Positions 7,453 through 15,969 of a DNA stretch of 28,237 bases are shown piece after piece. The DNA lies in the NCBI GenBank assembly GCA_023436305.1, contig JAEZJQ010000147.1, positions 1-28,237 of the forward strand, given 5' to 3'. Position 1 is the first letter of the stretch, and each line of letters starts with the position of its first letter. Source of the stretch: Bacillota bacterium. GTDB taxonomy: Bacteria > Bacillota > UBA4882 > UBA8346. The notes below the pieces were generated by a model. It was not told the DNA's origin, did not search any database, and saw only the letters and a program-made list of their open reading frames with translations. The position numbers were made by a program, and so were the translations under genes.

Positions 7453-8355
7453 TTATGCGATAACCCGGTGCTCAAATCCCGGTTTCTCATTCAGCACATA
7501 CCGGAAAGCGATCCGGTTAACCGGTTGCCCCGGGTTTAGTTGCAAGATCCTCTGCGGTTGAGTTAATGAACAGTCCCAATATCCTAATTCTACTTCTTCA
7601 AATACTTGGATACGGGTGAAGAGGCATAATTGGGGGTATTCCGCCGCCAAATTTCCGGGAACCGGGATCTCCACCTCGGGAAACCAATAGGAACCCTCAC
7701 TAGGGCCCCACACAGGCTGAATGGCCTGAATATTTCGATTCAACTCGAATATGGTACCCAGTTTCCGATAACAGGATGTCGCCTCACATAAATCAAACAT
7801 TCTGTCCCCATCCCGTTTCGGGTCCAGTAATACTGTTTCAATTTGAATATTCTCCGGAATTAAAATCCCGTCAGACTCCATTTGCGGGATCAGATTCATG
7901 GTGATTGCCACTTGAGGTTCCTTTTGCAAGGCATTTTGCATAGTTTCGGAAATGATCATTTGAATCGGCCGGCGGGGATCGGCCCGAAATTGGAGCGCAT
8001 CCCCTTGAATGATTTCCGTAACATATTTCTCAGCTTTAAAACCATGGATAATTCTTTCCAGCGGTTCAATGTTGAGGGGATTGATTTCGAGGAAAGTAAA
8101 AGTTACTTGATCGCTGGCGAAAAACGTGGTCAGGGGAATGGCCAAGACAGCGAATGGACCCGTTCCCGCATATAAAACATGAATGGGAGTCTTGGAAAAC
8201 TTGGTAATAGCGGATTGAATCCCTAAAAAAACACCCAGGATAAACCGCTTGGTCCTTAAAATGTCGCGGATACACAATGCCGCCCAATGGGGCCCGATGG
8301 CTTTTCCCTTGGACAGGTAGATATGTTCCCGATGTTGTGGTTGCTCCGTTTCCAA
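7453..8355 (-). CDS. SAM-dependent methyltransferase, main part of a probably frameshifted gene
   Basis: Rossmann-type methyltransferase. VLYAGTGPFAV (60-70) is motif I, followed by an acidic E90 at the end of strand 2 and GDA with D119. IISETMQNALQKEPQ (134-148) resembles the double-E/SE-containing loop of protein-arginine-methyltransferase-like enzymes. A segment before the core, SKGKAIGPHWAALCIRD (15-31), looks like an N-terminal helical cap. The product and acceptor are unknown. This frame has only a TTG codon (8355) and no ribosome site, and a stop lies 14 codons upstream. A 36-codon frame beginning at 8477 ends just ahead in the other register and supplies plausible N-terminal sequence. 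I therefore read 7453-8477 as one gene interrupted by a one-base frameshift or a sequencing error. Confidence 0.72.
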   Translation of the reverse strand: METEQPQHREHIYLSKGKAIGPHWAALCIRDILRTKRFILGVFLGIQSAITKFSKTPIHVLYAGTGPFAVLAIPLTTFFASDQVTFTFLEINPLNIEPLERIIHGFKAEKYVTEIIQGDALQFRADPRRPIQMIISETMQNALQKEPQVAITMNLIPQMESDGILIPENIQIETVLLDPKRDGDRMFDLCEATSCYRKLGTIFELNRNIQAIQPVWGPSEGSYWFPEVEIPVPGNLAAEYPQLCLFTRIQVFEEVELGYWDCSLTQPQRILQLNPGQPVNRIAFRYVLNEKPGFEHRVIA

Positions 8356-8366
8356 CCCGGATACCT

Positions 8367-8477
8367 TTATAAAAGTCGGTACAAATCGTCAATTGCCGGG
8401 GCCAAATCACTAAAATTGTCTTCCGGCTTTAACAGGATCTCAGTGATTTGCTGTAACTCTTTTTGATGGTTTTTCAT
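8367..8477 (-). pseudogene. 5' fragment (36 codons) of the methyltransferase gene, out of frame with the rest
   Basis: ATG 8477 overlaps the stop of the MEDS kinase by four bases (ATGA) and is preceded by GGAGCCGCCTTT. It encodes 36 residues, ending DDLYRLL and a TAA at 8367-8369. The methyltransferase frame is open from about 8397 leftward, so moving register by -1 near the TTTTATAAA at about 8366-8374 would join the two into a protein of roughly 340 residues. Either the gene is disrupted, the slip is a base error in a short A/T run, or the ribosome shifts here. No canonical X-XXY-YYZ slippery heptamer is in register. Confidence 0.6.
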
Positions 8478-10750
8478 AAAGGCGGCTCCATTTTATCACG
8501 GTTTACCACCATCCCCAATACATTTCCCAATTGATCATCCAGATATGGTTTATTAAGTTTTGCCATAAATCCAAACTCATGGGGCTTAGCCATGACCGGA
8601 TCGTCGGAGTAACCGCCGGAAGCAATGGCTTTAACCGACGGTGTTATCGCAAGCAGCTTTTGAATTGTTTCCTTTCCACCCATACCCCCGGGAATAGTCA
8701 AATCAAGAATAACAACATCAAAGGGTCGCGCCGCGGAATTGGCCGCGGCGAATAGCTTGATGGCTTCATTGCCGTCAGCGGCGCATTCCACGGTATAACC
8801 CATGTTCTCCAGCATCTGGCTGGTAAGATCCCGGATGTATTCCTCATCATCCATCACCAGAATCCGGCCTTGGCCTCGATAAATCCCAGTTACCGGGTAT
8901 GGCTTGTCGATTTCCGGGTTATTGGTCGCCGGTAAATAAATTAAAAAATTGGCTCCCTTATGCAATTCGGATTCCACGGTTAAATGGCCGCCGTGTTTCG
9001 ATATGATCGAATAAGAGGTGGCCAGCCCGAGTCCGCTCCCTTGCTGTTTGGTTGTAAAAAAAGGTTCAAAAACACGTGACAGATTCTCCCTGGCGATACC
9101 GGTTCCCTGATCCCGAAAACCGATGAATACATATTTACCACGATTTAACGGAGGTGGTACCGGCATTTCAGCCGTAATATTCTCTGCCGAAACCTCAACC
9201 GTCCCCCCCTCGGGCATGGCTTGCCGGGCGTTGATAACGATATTGTCAATCACCTGGTTGATTTGGTTTTCGTCCACATCACAAGGCCATAAGTCCGGAG
9301 CAATGTTGAATACGGCGTTGACATTGGAACCGGTTAAGGCGAAAGCCGTGGTATTTTTGAGCAACTCGGACAATAAAAAAGTTTTTTTAACGGGTTCACC
9401 GCCTTTGGCGAAGGTGAGCAACTGATGGGTAAGTGCTTTGGCCCGTTCGAACACATCCAAGGCTTTTGACATATATTGTTCGATTTTGGCCAGCCGGTTA
9501 TCCACCGCATATTTGTAAGCCAAATTAATATATCCGAAGATACCGCTTAACAGGTTGTTAAAATCATGGGCAATTCCGCCAGCCAGGACGCCAATGGCCT
9601 CCAACTTTTGTATGTTACGCAGACTGGCCTCGGCTTGTTTGCTTTCGGTAATATCCTGTATTATCCCGTGAAGCCGGACAATACGCTCTTCATTATCCCG
9701 TACCGCCGTTCCCTTGGTAAAAACCCATCGTAGAGTCCCATCGGGGCGGATAAGTTGTAATTCCAACTGATAGGGCTCCCCGGTCTTCAAGGTATTCTTG
9801 ACCGCATTATCAAGCCTCGCCCAGCTTTCCGGCGTATAAAGCGCGGGTTGTTCCGCGTAACGTGGAGCGGTCCGCCTGGAATCCCTTCCGGCAATTCGGT
9901 AAAGTTCTTCGGACCAGGTAACGGTGTCAGTGTCCACAATCCAAATCCAACTTCCCACTTGGGCGAGTTGTTGGGCTTCTTTAAGTTGCGCTTCATTATC
10001 TCGCAATATCTCATTGGCTTCGGCCAAAGCGTTAGTCCGTTCCTTGACCTCCCACTCCAGATATAGATAAATATTTTGCAGGGCTTCTTCCATTTTCTGC
10101 CGCATCACCAGGCTTTTTAGCCAGTAACGTAATTGGGCGGCCCCGATATCTCCATCCAAAAGTTCGTTCGGGGGAATATAATAAAAATTCTCATATACTT
10201 CCGTACCGATTACGACCAGGGGATGGGTATGCAATATATCCCGCAAGATCAGGGCATCGAAGCAGCGCCGGTCGTAATGGCAGATTACTAAGCATTGGCT
10301 GGAAGGAAAGATCTGATTGAGCCGCGCCTCATACTCAATTAATCGTTCCGAGTCCGGAAAATCCCGTAAAACCCAAGTCATCTCCACCGTAATCCGCAGG
10401 GCCGGATATCCCTTATCCAATGCCTGCTTTGTTTCCATCCGGATCCTTTCGATCATCTTGTCCGGATTAAACGTATCGTCCTCGCTCAGTAATGCCGTAT
10501 AGGGCAGTATCCTTAATTGTTCATTGGCCAGGAACGATTCCACATCACAGCCGTCATTTTGCAAACAATCCCGGATCATAACTACATTACATGGCTCAAC
10601 AATACAGATTACTTTTTCTCCCTGCTCCAGTCCCGGCCGTAACAACGGAATTAGGATTGACCTGTATTCTTCATCGGTTTCATACAGGCAGCACATATGA
10701 TCTCCAGGTTTTAACCGGTTGATAGTCCGGGAAGGATGATATTCGCTCAT
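8474..10750 (-). CDS. Hybrid sensor histidine kinase with MEDS domain: MEDS-PAS-HisKA-HATPase-REC
   Basis: Soluble kinase of 758 residues. Residues 10-200 form a MEDS (methanogen/methylotroph DcmR sensory) domain: GDHMCCLYETDEE, then LRPGLEQGEKVICIVE, then LIEYEARLNQIFP and LVICHYDRRCFDALILRDIL. A coiled coil (about 218-262) and one PAS/PAC (about 263-372) follow. HisKA carries H395 in VLAGGIAHDFNN; HATPase has N-box NIVINARQAM, G1 DQGTG and G2 GSGLGLA (571-577). The receiver (about 628-750) has D634/D635, D683 and K734. MEDS domains are RecA-like and found in hydrocarbon- and C1-related sensors, but their ligand is generally unproven. Start ATG 10750 with AGAGGTG upstream. The 3' end overlaps the following methyltransferase fragment by ATGA, indicating co-expression. 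Confidence 0.93.
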   Translation of the reverse strand: MSEYHPSRTINRLKPGDHMCCLYETDEEYRSILIPLLRPGLEQGEKVICIVEPCNVVMIRDCLQNDGCDVESFLANEQLRILPYTALLSEDDTFNPDKMIERIRMETKQALDKGYPALRITVEMTWVLRDFPDSERLIEYEARLNQIFPSSQCLVICHYDRRCFDALILRDILHTHPLVVIGTEVYENFYYIPPNELLDGDIGAAQLRYWLKSLVMRQKMEEALQNIYLYLEWEVKERTNALAEANEILRDNEAQLKEAQQLAQVGSWIWIVDTDTVTWSEELYRIAGRDSRRTAPRYAEQPALYTPESWARLDNAVKNTLKTGEPYQLELQLIRPDGTLRWVFTKGTAVRDNEERIVRLHGIIQDITESKQAEASLRNIQKLEAIGVLAGGIAHDFNNLLSGIFGYINLAYKYAVDNRLAKIEQYMSKALDVFERAKALTHQLLTFAKGGEPVKKTFLLSELLKNTTAFALTGSNVNAVFNIAPDLWPCDVDENQINQVIDNIVINARQAMPEGGTVEVSAENITAEMPVPPPLNRGKYVFIGFRDQGTGIARENLSRVFEPFFTTKQQGSGLGLATSYSIISKHGGHLTVESELHKGANFLIYLPATNNPEIDKPYPVTGIYRGQGRILVMDDEEYIRDLTSQMLENMGYTVECAADGNEAIKLFAAANSAARPFDVVILDLTIPGGMGGKETIQKLLAITPSVKAIASGGYSDDPVMAKPHEFGFMAKLNKPYLDDQLGNVLGMVVNRDKMEPPL

Positions 10751-11139
10751 GGGTTGGCACCTCTTTATACGGGCTACGAGTTGGAGTTGCGAGTAATCAA
10801 AAATAGAGCCGATTTCAATCGCGTAAAACGATTATATGTTTCAATACCACTATATGTTGTAATAGAATATGTTACTCGATACTGGATATGCTTCGAACGC
10901 ACAGCCCGCTATATAAGTTGAAATATATTATTTAAATATCTACCTTGAAAATCGGTTATAACTTAGAAAAAATGAAGTTCTTCTGAATAATTTTGCAAAA
11001 ATAAGCGATTTCCTCTATTTTTTTTTAAAACGAAAACCTTCACCTCAGTATGGGAGAAGGTTTTATTCGTGAAAACATTTTTTGATGGAGAATTAAAAAT
11101 TGATGGAATCATTATTACGTCCACTTGACCGATGCGGCA
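10751..11139. other. AT-rich intergenic region with short direct repeats
   Basis: No gene is seen. Three TATATGTT-like words occur at 10833-10840, 10851-10858 and 10866-10873 (the last AATATGTT), 18 and 15 bases apart. They sit where the promoter of the MEDS kinase should be, so they could be regulator sites. A pair of TTGATGGA words lies at 11082-11089 and 11100-11107. No fully convincing promoter pair was found. A terminator at 11033-11064 closes the upstream genes. Confidence 0.4.
11033..11064 (-). terminator. Terminator of the paralogous membrane-protein genes (bidirectional form)
   Basis: A perfect 9-base stem, AAAACCTTC/GAAGGTTTT (11033-11041 and 11056-11064), has a 14-base loop that can add a CC/GG pair. 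On the minus strand U-rich sequence (TTTTCGTTTT) follows. It lies 76 bases after the stop of the gene ending at 11140. Confidence 0.65.
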
Positions 11140-13383
11140 TTAACTTACTTCCTTGGTTCCCAAGCTCCGCTCCCCAAACTTCAGCAGTACAAACGAAAAC
11201 CCATACACCAAACAAGTGGCAAATGCCAATACTCCGGCGTCATTCACCATATAGGCGGCCAGTCCGGTAACCAGAATGGACTTCCATAGCACCGTGTCTT
11301 CCGGTTGGGCCAATTTGCTTTTGGCCACCACCCGGTGAATGATCCCTAAAATAAGCGTCAATAAAATGATTCGCATCCAGGGGCTAAATACGGTTAATTT
11401 TAAATTCATGGCCAGTTTCCGAACGATAATCTCTCCAACTTGGGCGAAATCCCGATTTAAAAATAACCGTACAAACCGGCCGATATGGGTTTGGACCTCC
11501 GGGGCCCGCAGGCTGTCCCACCAGCCAATGGCCGCCAATCCTATAATACATCCGCCTAAAATTAACCATAACTTACGATTGTTAAATTTGACATTATAAA
11601 CCTTAATCAAGTAGTACGAAAACCCGGCTGTTCCGGACAAGATTCCGCCAAATTTAGCCCCCAACTGCGGTAAGCTGAATACTAAAACACTTAAACCCAG
11701 GATGAACGGACCCATCCATTTAGGCGTCCACCATTTGGCCGTATTGTTTTGGCTGATTAAATGAGTGAGTATCAAAGCAGCAGCCAGAAATGCCCCCATG
11801 AATTCATTCCCAATACCGTAATAACGAGATCCGGCCATAGCGCTGTATCCCAGTGGCGAAAACCGGATAAGATGCCAACCCAACAACTGATCAAGGATCA
11901 GGCCCGCCCAAATCAACCCGGAAAGAACCAAGATCCGGCGGTTCACCGTTTTTATTTGAATAAAGAGAATACTAATGACCATGGATAATGCTAAAAACCC
12001 GCCCACTTGCCAAAAAACTATTGGAAAAATCGGGAGTAAAAATAAGGATAGGGGAATTATGGCCACAAAGGTAATCAGCCAATCGCCCATAAGCCCCAAA
12101 TACGATCCCAGCCGCCGGTTTTCGAAACATACACGGGCCATATAAATGCCAAGCAATCCCGCGATCCATCCAAAGGCAATGACTCCCATACTCCAATCCA
12201 AAACTCGCCGCTGGTTCAGATTGTTGGCAATCAATCTTTGACTTAACACGGTTAACCGTTGCCGGTTATTTTTATCCGGGATTACCGTAACCGGTCTGCC
12301 GGATAAGCGCTGCTTTGATTGGAGATTGGTAACTTTTAGCAACGTGGGTAAAAAATCAATATTAGCCACCAGGCCAGGCCATTTGGTGGTCCCGGAAGTC
12401 AACAGACCAGAGTGGTAGTATCCTGGATCGTTAATTACGAAGATTCCTAATAAATTTTTCTTTATAAATCCTTCCCCGGCCACGGAAGGAGAGACAACCA
12501 CCAACGTAAACCGTTTTTCTGCCCTCAAGCGAAATAGCCGGGTTAAAAAGTAGTCAAAACTTAACCAGATGTTCTGTTTCAACACTTCATAGCGGGCGAG
12601 CTTCATCTCTTCCCGGTAAGCATCCAGCCGGAAAAAATCCCCGAATTCCACCAGAATAATCTTGCGGGAAGCCAGTCGGACGGAAAGTTCATCCATGACT
12701 TTATCGGTACTGAAACGGTATCGATAGGGAAATCCGGGTTCAATCCAGTGAATGGATTTACTGATTTGGCCTTCATCGATGACTCCCCTGCGATCCATCA
12801 ACAGTAAACCGCCGGGGCGGTAGAGCGTGGTGATATTGTCAAGATTGCCTATCAAGCAAGTCCGCCAGCCATTTTCATGAAAAACAGCACCCAGCCGTCC
12901 GGGATTGACCTGGTAATCCGCGAGCCGGGCCTGGTTTTTAATCCATCCGATTTCCGGGACAACCAGATTCTCGCGCCCCAAAGTTCCGGCCATCCCCCCC
13001 AAGCTCCATTGCAAATAGGAACCCGCATTCCCGCCGGGCAACCTGCCATTCCCAATTTTATAGGTGCTCCCGGATAACCCCGGCATAGTGCTCCGGCTAC
13101 CCGTTCCCAGCGTTAAATAGCCGCTGGCCGAATCGGTATAACCCTTCCCGCTGCGGATATTCATTAATCCGCAAGCTCCTTCAGTTAAAAGCTTTTGAAC
13201 GCCCGGCAAATTGCAACTCAACAATTCCAGACTGTCCATCTTATCGACGGCAACGATGACCAGAGGCCATCCTTCACTTGCATCAGTTTGTTCCGTATCC
13301 ACCGGCAACGCCCATGCGGCGCCCGGGATCATTAACCCCATTGTTATAATCCATATGATGCGCATTATTCCCGGTTTGAACAT
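11140..13383 (-). CDS. Membrane protein with extracytoplasmic alkaline-phosphatase-like domain, paralogue 2
   Basis: Protein of 747 residues with a signal peptide (1-26, cleavage after AAWA). An outside domain of about 350 residues follows, with VIVAVDKMD, LPGVQKLLTEGACGLMNIRS, DSASGYLTLGTGSRS and GTTKWPGLVANIDFLPTLL. These are the order and wording of alkaline-phosphatase-superfamily hydrolases, but the usual late DHG metal motif is replaced by VVSPSVAGEG, so catalysis is uncertain. The C-terminal half has roughly 9-10 hydrophobic helices with conserved loops: GYSAMAGSRYYGIGNEFMG, PQLGAKFGG and VNDAGV. It shares this layout and these motifs with its neighbour. ATG 13383 is chosen, with GAGAGGG nine bases upstream. 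Probable role is in envelope or surface-polymer metabolism (inference). I do not recognise a named family. Confidence 0.75.
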   Translation of the reverse strand: MFKPGIMRIIWIITMGLMIPGAAWALPVDTEQTDASEGWPLVIVAVDKMDSLELLSCNLPGVQKLLTEGACGLMNIRSGKGYTDSASGYLTLGTGSRSTMPGLSGSTYKIGNGRLPGGNAGSYLQWSLGGMAGTLGRENLVVPEIGWIKNQARLADYQVNPGRLGAVFHENGWRTCLIGNLDNITTLYRPGGLLLMDRRGVIDEGQISKSIHWIEPGFPYRYRFSTDKVMDELSVRLASRKIILVEFGDFFRLDAYREEMKLARYEVLKQNIWLSFDYFLTRLFRLRAEKRFTLVVVSPSVAGEGFIKKNLLGIFVINDPGYYHSGLLTSGTTKWPGLVANIDFLPTLLKVTNLQSKQRLSGRPVTVIPDKNNRQRLTVLSQRLIANNLNQRRVLDWSMGVIAFGWIAGLLGIYMARVCFENRRLGSYLGLMGDWLITFVAIIPLSLFLLPIFPIVFWQVGGFLALSMVISILFIQIKTVNRRILVLSGLIWAGLILDQLLGWHLIRFSPLGYSAMAGSRYYGIGNEFMGAFLAAALILTHLISQNNTAKWWTPKWMGPFILGLSVLVFSLPQLGAKFGGILSGTAGFSYYLIKVYNVKFNNRKLWLILGGCIIGLAAIGWWDSLRAPEVQTHIGRFVRLFLNRDFAQVGEIIVRKLAMNLKLTVFSPWMRIILLTLILGIIHRVVAKSKLAQPEDTVLWKSILVTGLAAYMVNDAGVLAFATCLVYGFSFVLLKFGERSLGTKEVS

Positions 13384-13418
13384 CAAGATTTACCCTCTCA
13401 TCAATTCACAGTTTTCAT

Positions 13419-15623
13419 TTATTCATTCAATGAATCGGTCACTTGTTCAACGATTACCGGCATCAACATAATTACCCCGAAAATATACATGGTAGCGGCG
13501 GTGACAATTCCGGAATCATTGACCAATAGTCCAATCAGAGCGGTGATGGATAATCCCAGAAAACCACGGGTTATTCCGGGGTGTTTTTGGAGTAACGCGG
13601 CCACCGCTGCGGGAGGTTTCTTGTATAGTATCGGAACCATTAGCAGGACTCCGATTAAAACCTTGGTCCATCCGGAATAATCGATTAAGCGGAGATTCAG
13701 TTGCAATTTCCGACTGATGAGTTCCATGAAGTTGTTGAAACCGCTGTTACTGATGAATTCCAGTAACTGGCCAAAGTGAGTGCTTGAATTTCGGTTAATA
13801 TAAAAGTCCCAACACCCTACCAAGGACAACATAATAATCAATGCCGCCACCAGGCCGGCAATCTCCCGGAAACGGACCGGACGGCCCAGCCAAAGATAGG
13901 TAGTGATGCTCAAGCCAAGCAAAGCGGTTATCCCGCCCCCGACTTTAGCTCCCAAATTGGGGTGAATAATAAGCATGGTGATTAAAGCTACCGCCAACCA
14001 CAGCAATTGAACGCGGTAACGGCTGATTTTCCAGCTAAGCATCCGTTCATAATTCACCGAGACGGTTACGATGTACGCGCCAAATAAGAACCCCAGATAT
14101 TCATTGCCGATACCGTAAAAACGGGCTCCAGCCACCGCCGAATACCCCCAAAACGACCTTAATTCGAAATAACCGTTGCAAAACCCGTCAATGATAATCA
14201 TTGCCAAAGTAAAGGCGCTGATCAGGCCTAAAGCCCCCAAAAACTTCCGTCCCGAACCAAGCCACGCGCCCCAGAAAATGAGCCCGGCCAAACCCAAAGT
14301 CCATCCGGCGATGGAGAACCAATCCAATGGGTTGATCAGCGCTTCGATTAAAAATACCGCCGGAATGGTTAACAAAAAAAGGTAGCTGTATTCCAGGCCC
14401 CGGATCACACGGGGCTTGAAACCGAAGATTAGCCCGGCCACCATCATCAAAAACAGTCCCAGAAGCAGATAACCATAACCGGTTAACAGCGGCCAACGGA
14501 AATTGTAATTTTTAATCAATCTTTCCTGCTCCTGCGGGATCTCTTGCCATTTTCCCGGGGTTACTCTTAGGCTGGAGCCATTATATAAACCCCGGGTGTT
14601 GATGTTTAGAAAATTAAGCAAGGTCACCGGCAGATCGTAACTGGTCAAAATCCCCGCCTTACGGGTACTACGGGAATAAAGCAACCCCGCTTCATAACCC
14701 GGACCTTTAACAAGTACCGGGCTTAACCGCGATCCTAGCGTCTGCTCTTTTCCCGGCGGTAAAGCGGTAAACACCGCCAGTAAAGTATGTTGAAAATCAA
14801 TTTCTGATAATAATTCACCAAGGAGTTGATCGTAGTTTCGCAATACCTCCCTACGGTAAAAATCCCAACGCTTTTTGCTTAAATAATCCCCGTAACGTTC
14901 CAGACGTTCCAGATCTCCGCAGGTAATCAGGACAACTTGCGCTTTATTTTTAAAATCACGCCAATATGAAACTATTTTGGCAGGGTCGGTTCTCCGGCCA
15001 TAAGGAAACTCCGGATCGTTCATTAAAGTCTCCGGCCCCACCGCTCCCCAATCGATGAGGCCATTTTCATCCATCACCATCGCCGCCCCATAGCGGTTTA
15101 AAATATCGGCATCAGCATTCCCGATGGCGGCGGTTTGCAAAGAATTGCCATGGACCAGCTTCCCGAACAAACCCAAACTTATCCGAAGCGTACTGTCATT
15201 CGCCTGCTCGATAAGAGGCAGTTGCATGTTAAGGGCACTATCCGCCGGAACTTTGATCCCGGTCAAATTTTGATATAAATCCCCCGACGCCTGCCGTCTG
15301 ACTTCCTCAGCGGCATTATAAACGGTATAACCATCGCGGGGGCTCTTTAACTGATTGCCGCTGTTGATGCTTAAATAAATGCGATCCAGTGTTAACGGGT
15401 CGGGCAACGCCGTGGTCATTATCCCGGCGGCACTGCTTTCGACTAGTTTTACCAGATTGGGGTACTGACCCGCGTTTTCCGGCGCCGCGATCTCCGCCAG
15501 ATCAAACCGGGGAATGTCCAAAATCAAAACTTGTTTTGGAGTCTGGGCGGCAAGCGACGCCGGACCGAGGGCGGGAATCAGGCAGATGATGAGTACGAAA
15601 CTTAACCAAATTGGATATTTCAT
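13419..15623 (-). CDS. Membrane protein with extracytoplasmic alkaline-phosphatase-like domain, paralogue 1
   Basis: First gene of a two-gene unit, 734 residues. Signal peptide 1-27 (cleavage near SLAAQ), then an outside domain with VLILDIPRFDL, YPNLVKLVESSAAGIMTTA, AAIGNADADILNRYGAAMVMD and STRKAGILTSYDLPVTLLNFL. Its membrane half repeats the motifs of its neighbour: GYSAVAGARFYGIGNEYLG, HPNLGAKVGGG, then a conserved THFGQ...SRKLQLNLRL region and VNDSGI. Compared with its paralogue, the superfamily-like motifs in the outside domain are weaker (no GYLTLGTGS), so it may be a non-catalytic partner. ATG 15623 has AGGAGTGAT as ribosome site. The neighbour starts 35 bases after its stop. It is transcribed from the extended -10 promoter at 15651-15679, divergent from the hydrogenase operon. 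Confidence 0.75.
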   Translation of the reverse strand: MKYPIWLSFVLIICLIPALGPASLAAQTPKQVLILDIPRFDLAEIAAPENAGQYPNLVKLVESSAAGIMTTALPDPLTLDRIYLSINSGNQLKSPRDGYTVYNAAEEVRRQASGDLYQNLTGIKVPADSALNMQLPLIEQANDSTLRISLGLFGKLVHGNSLQTAAIGNADADILNRYGAAMVMDENGLIDWGAVGPETLMNDPEFPYGRRTDPAKIVSYWRDFKNKAQVVLITCGDLERLERYGDYLSKKRWDFYRREVLRNYDQLLGELLSEIDFQHTLLAVFTALPPGKEQTLGSRLSPVLVKGPGYEAGLLYSRSTRKAGILTSYDLPVTLLNFLNINTRGLYNGSSLRVTPGKWQEIPQEQERLIKNYNFRWPLLTGYGYLLLGLFLMMVAGLIFGFKPRVIRGLEYSYLFLLTIPAVFLIEALINPLDWFSIAGWTLGLAGLIFWGAWLGSGRKFLGALGLISAFTLAMIIIDGFCNGYFELRSFWGYSAVAGARFYGIGNEYLGFLFGAYIVTVSVNYERMLSWKISRYRVQLLWLAVALITMLIIHPNLGAKVGGGITALLGLSITTYLWLGRPVRFREIAGLVAALIIMLSLVGCWDFYINRNSSTHFGQLLEFISNSGFNNFMELISRKLQLNLRLIDYSGWTKVLIGVLLMVPILYKKPPAAVAALLQKHPGITRGFLGLSITALIGLLVNDSGIVTAATMYIFGVIMLMPVIVEQVTDSLNE

Positions 15624-15650
15624 GATATCACTCCTGTTTTAACTAAACCC

Positions 15651-15679
15651 ACTATACCATAATTGTCACATCGGTACAA
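15651..15679 (-). promoter_or_regulatory. Promoter of the paralogous membrane-protein genes
   Basis: Minus-strand TTGTAC (15674-15679), a 17-base spacer ending TGG (extended -10), and TATAGT (15651-15656). Transcription should begin near 15645, about 20 bases ahead of ATG 15623. Confidence 0.6.
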
Positions 15680-15747
15680 TTTAAAATTAAGTTTATCCGG
15701 CAATGTACGGTTTCTTATCACCGAACCAATTTTACAGTCAAAACAAC

Positions 15748-15777
15748 TTGACAGTTCATCGGAAACAATTGTATAAT
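15748..15777 (+). promoter_or_regulatory. Consensus promoter of the hydrogenase/Mrp operon
   Basis: Plus-strand TTGACA (15748-15753), an 18-base spacer and TATAAT (15772-15777): both hexamers are perfect. Transcription would start near 15784, giving a 185-base untranslated leader. The spacer plus -10 resembles the element at 7343-7375. It diverges from the promoter at 15651-15679, with 68 bases between their -35 boxes. Confidence 0.75.
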
Positions 15778-15789
15778 TAAACTTAAATA

Positions 15790-15877
15790 TCCATTGATTG
15801 AAAATTCCGATCAATATGGGTTAAAGAAAGTAGGGTAGTATCACAGCCTTTCGTCCCTAATCGGTGAAAGGTTTTTT
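15790..15877 (+). terminator. Leader hairpins and intrinsic terminator upstream of the hydrogenase operon
   Basis: CCTTTC (15847-15852) pairs with GAAAGG (15866-15871) and is followed by U6 (15872-15877), an intrinsic-terminator shape 90 bases before the first gene. Its loop contains CCCTA (15855-15859), which can instead pair with TAGGG (15831-15835). An earlier imperfect stem is CCATTGAT/ATCAATATGG (15791-15798 and 15810-15819). The arrangement (promoter, structured leader, terminator, then the operon) suggests transcription attenuation. The stem is only 6 bases long, so it could instead be a leaky terminator. I recognise no known riboswitch class. Confidence 0.5.
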
Positions 15878-15969
15878 GTTTCTTTGAAATATGATCACAG
15901 CTACGATTGAATAATCCAACCGACTCCAAAGCCAAATCTCTAATATAATAATATTAAAATGATTAAGGG

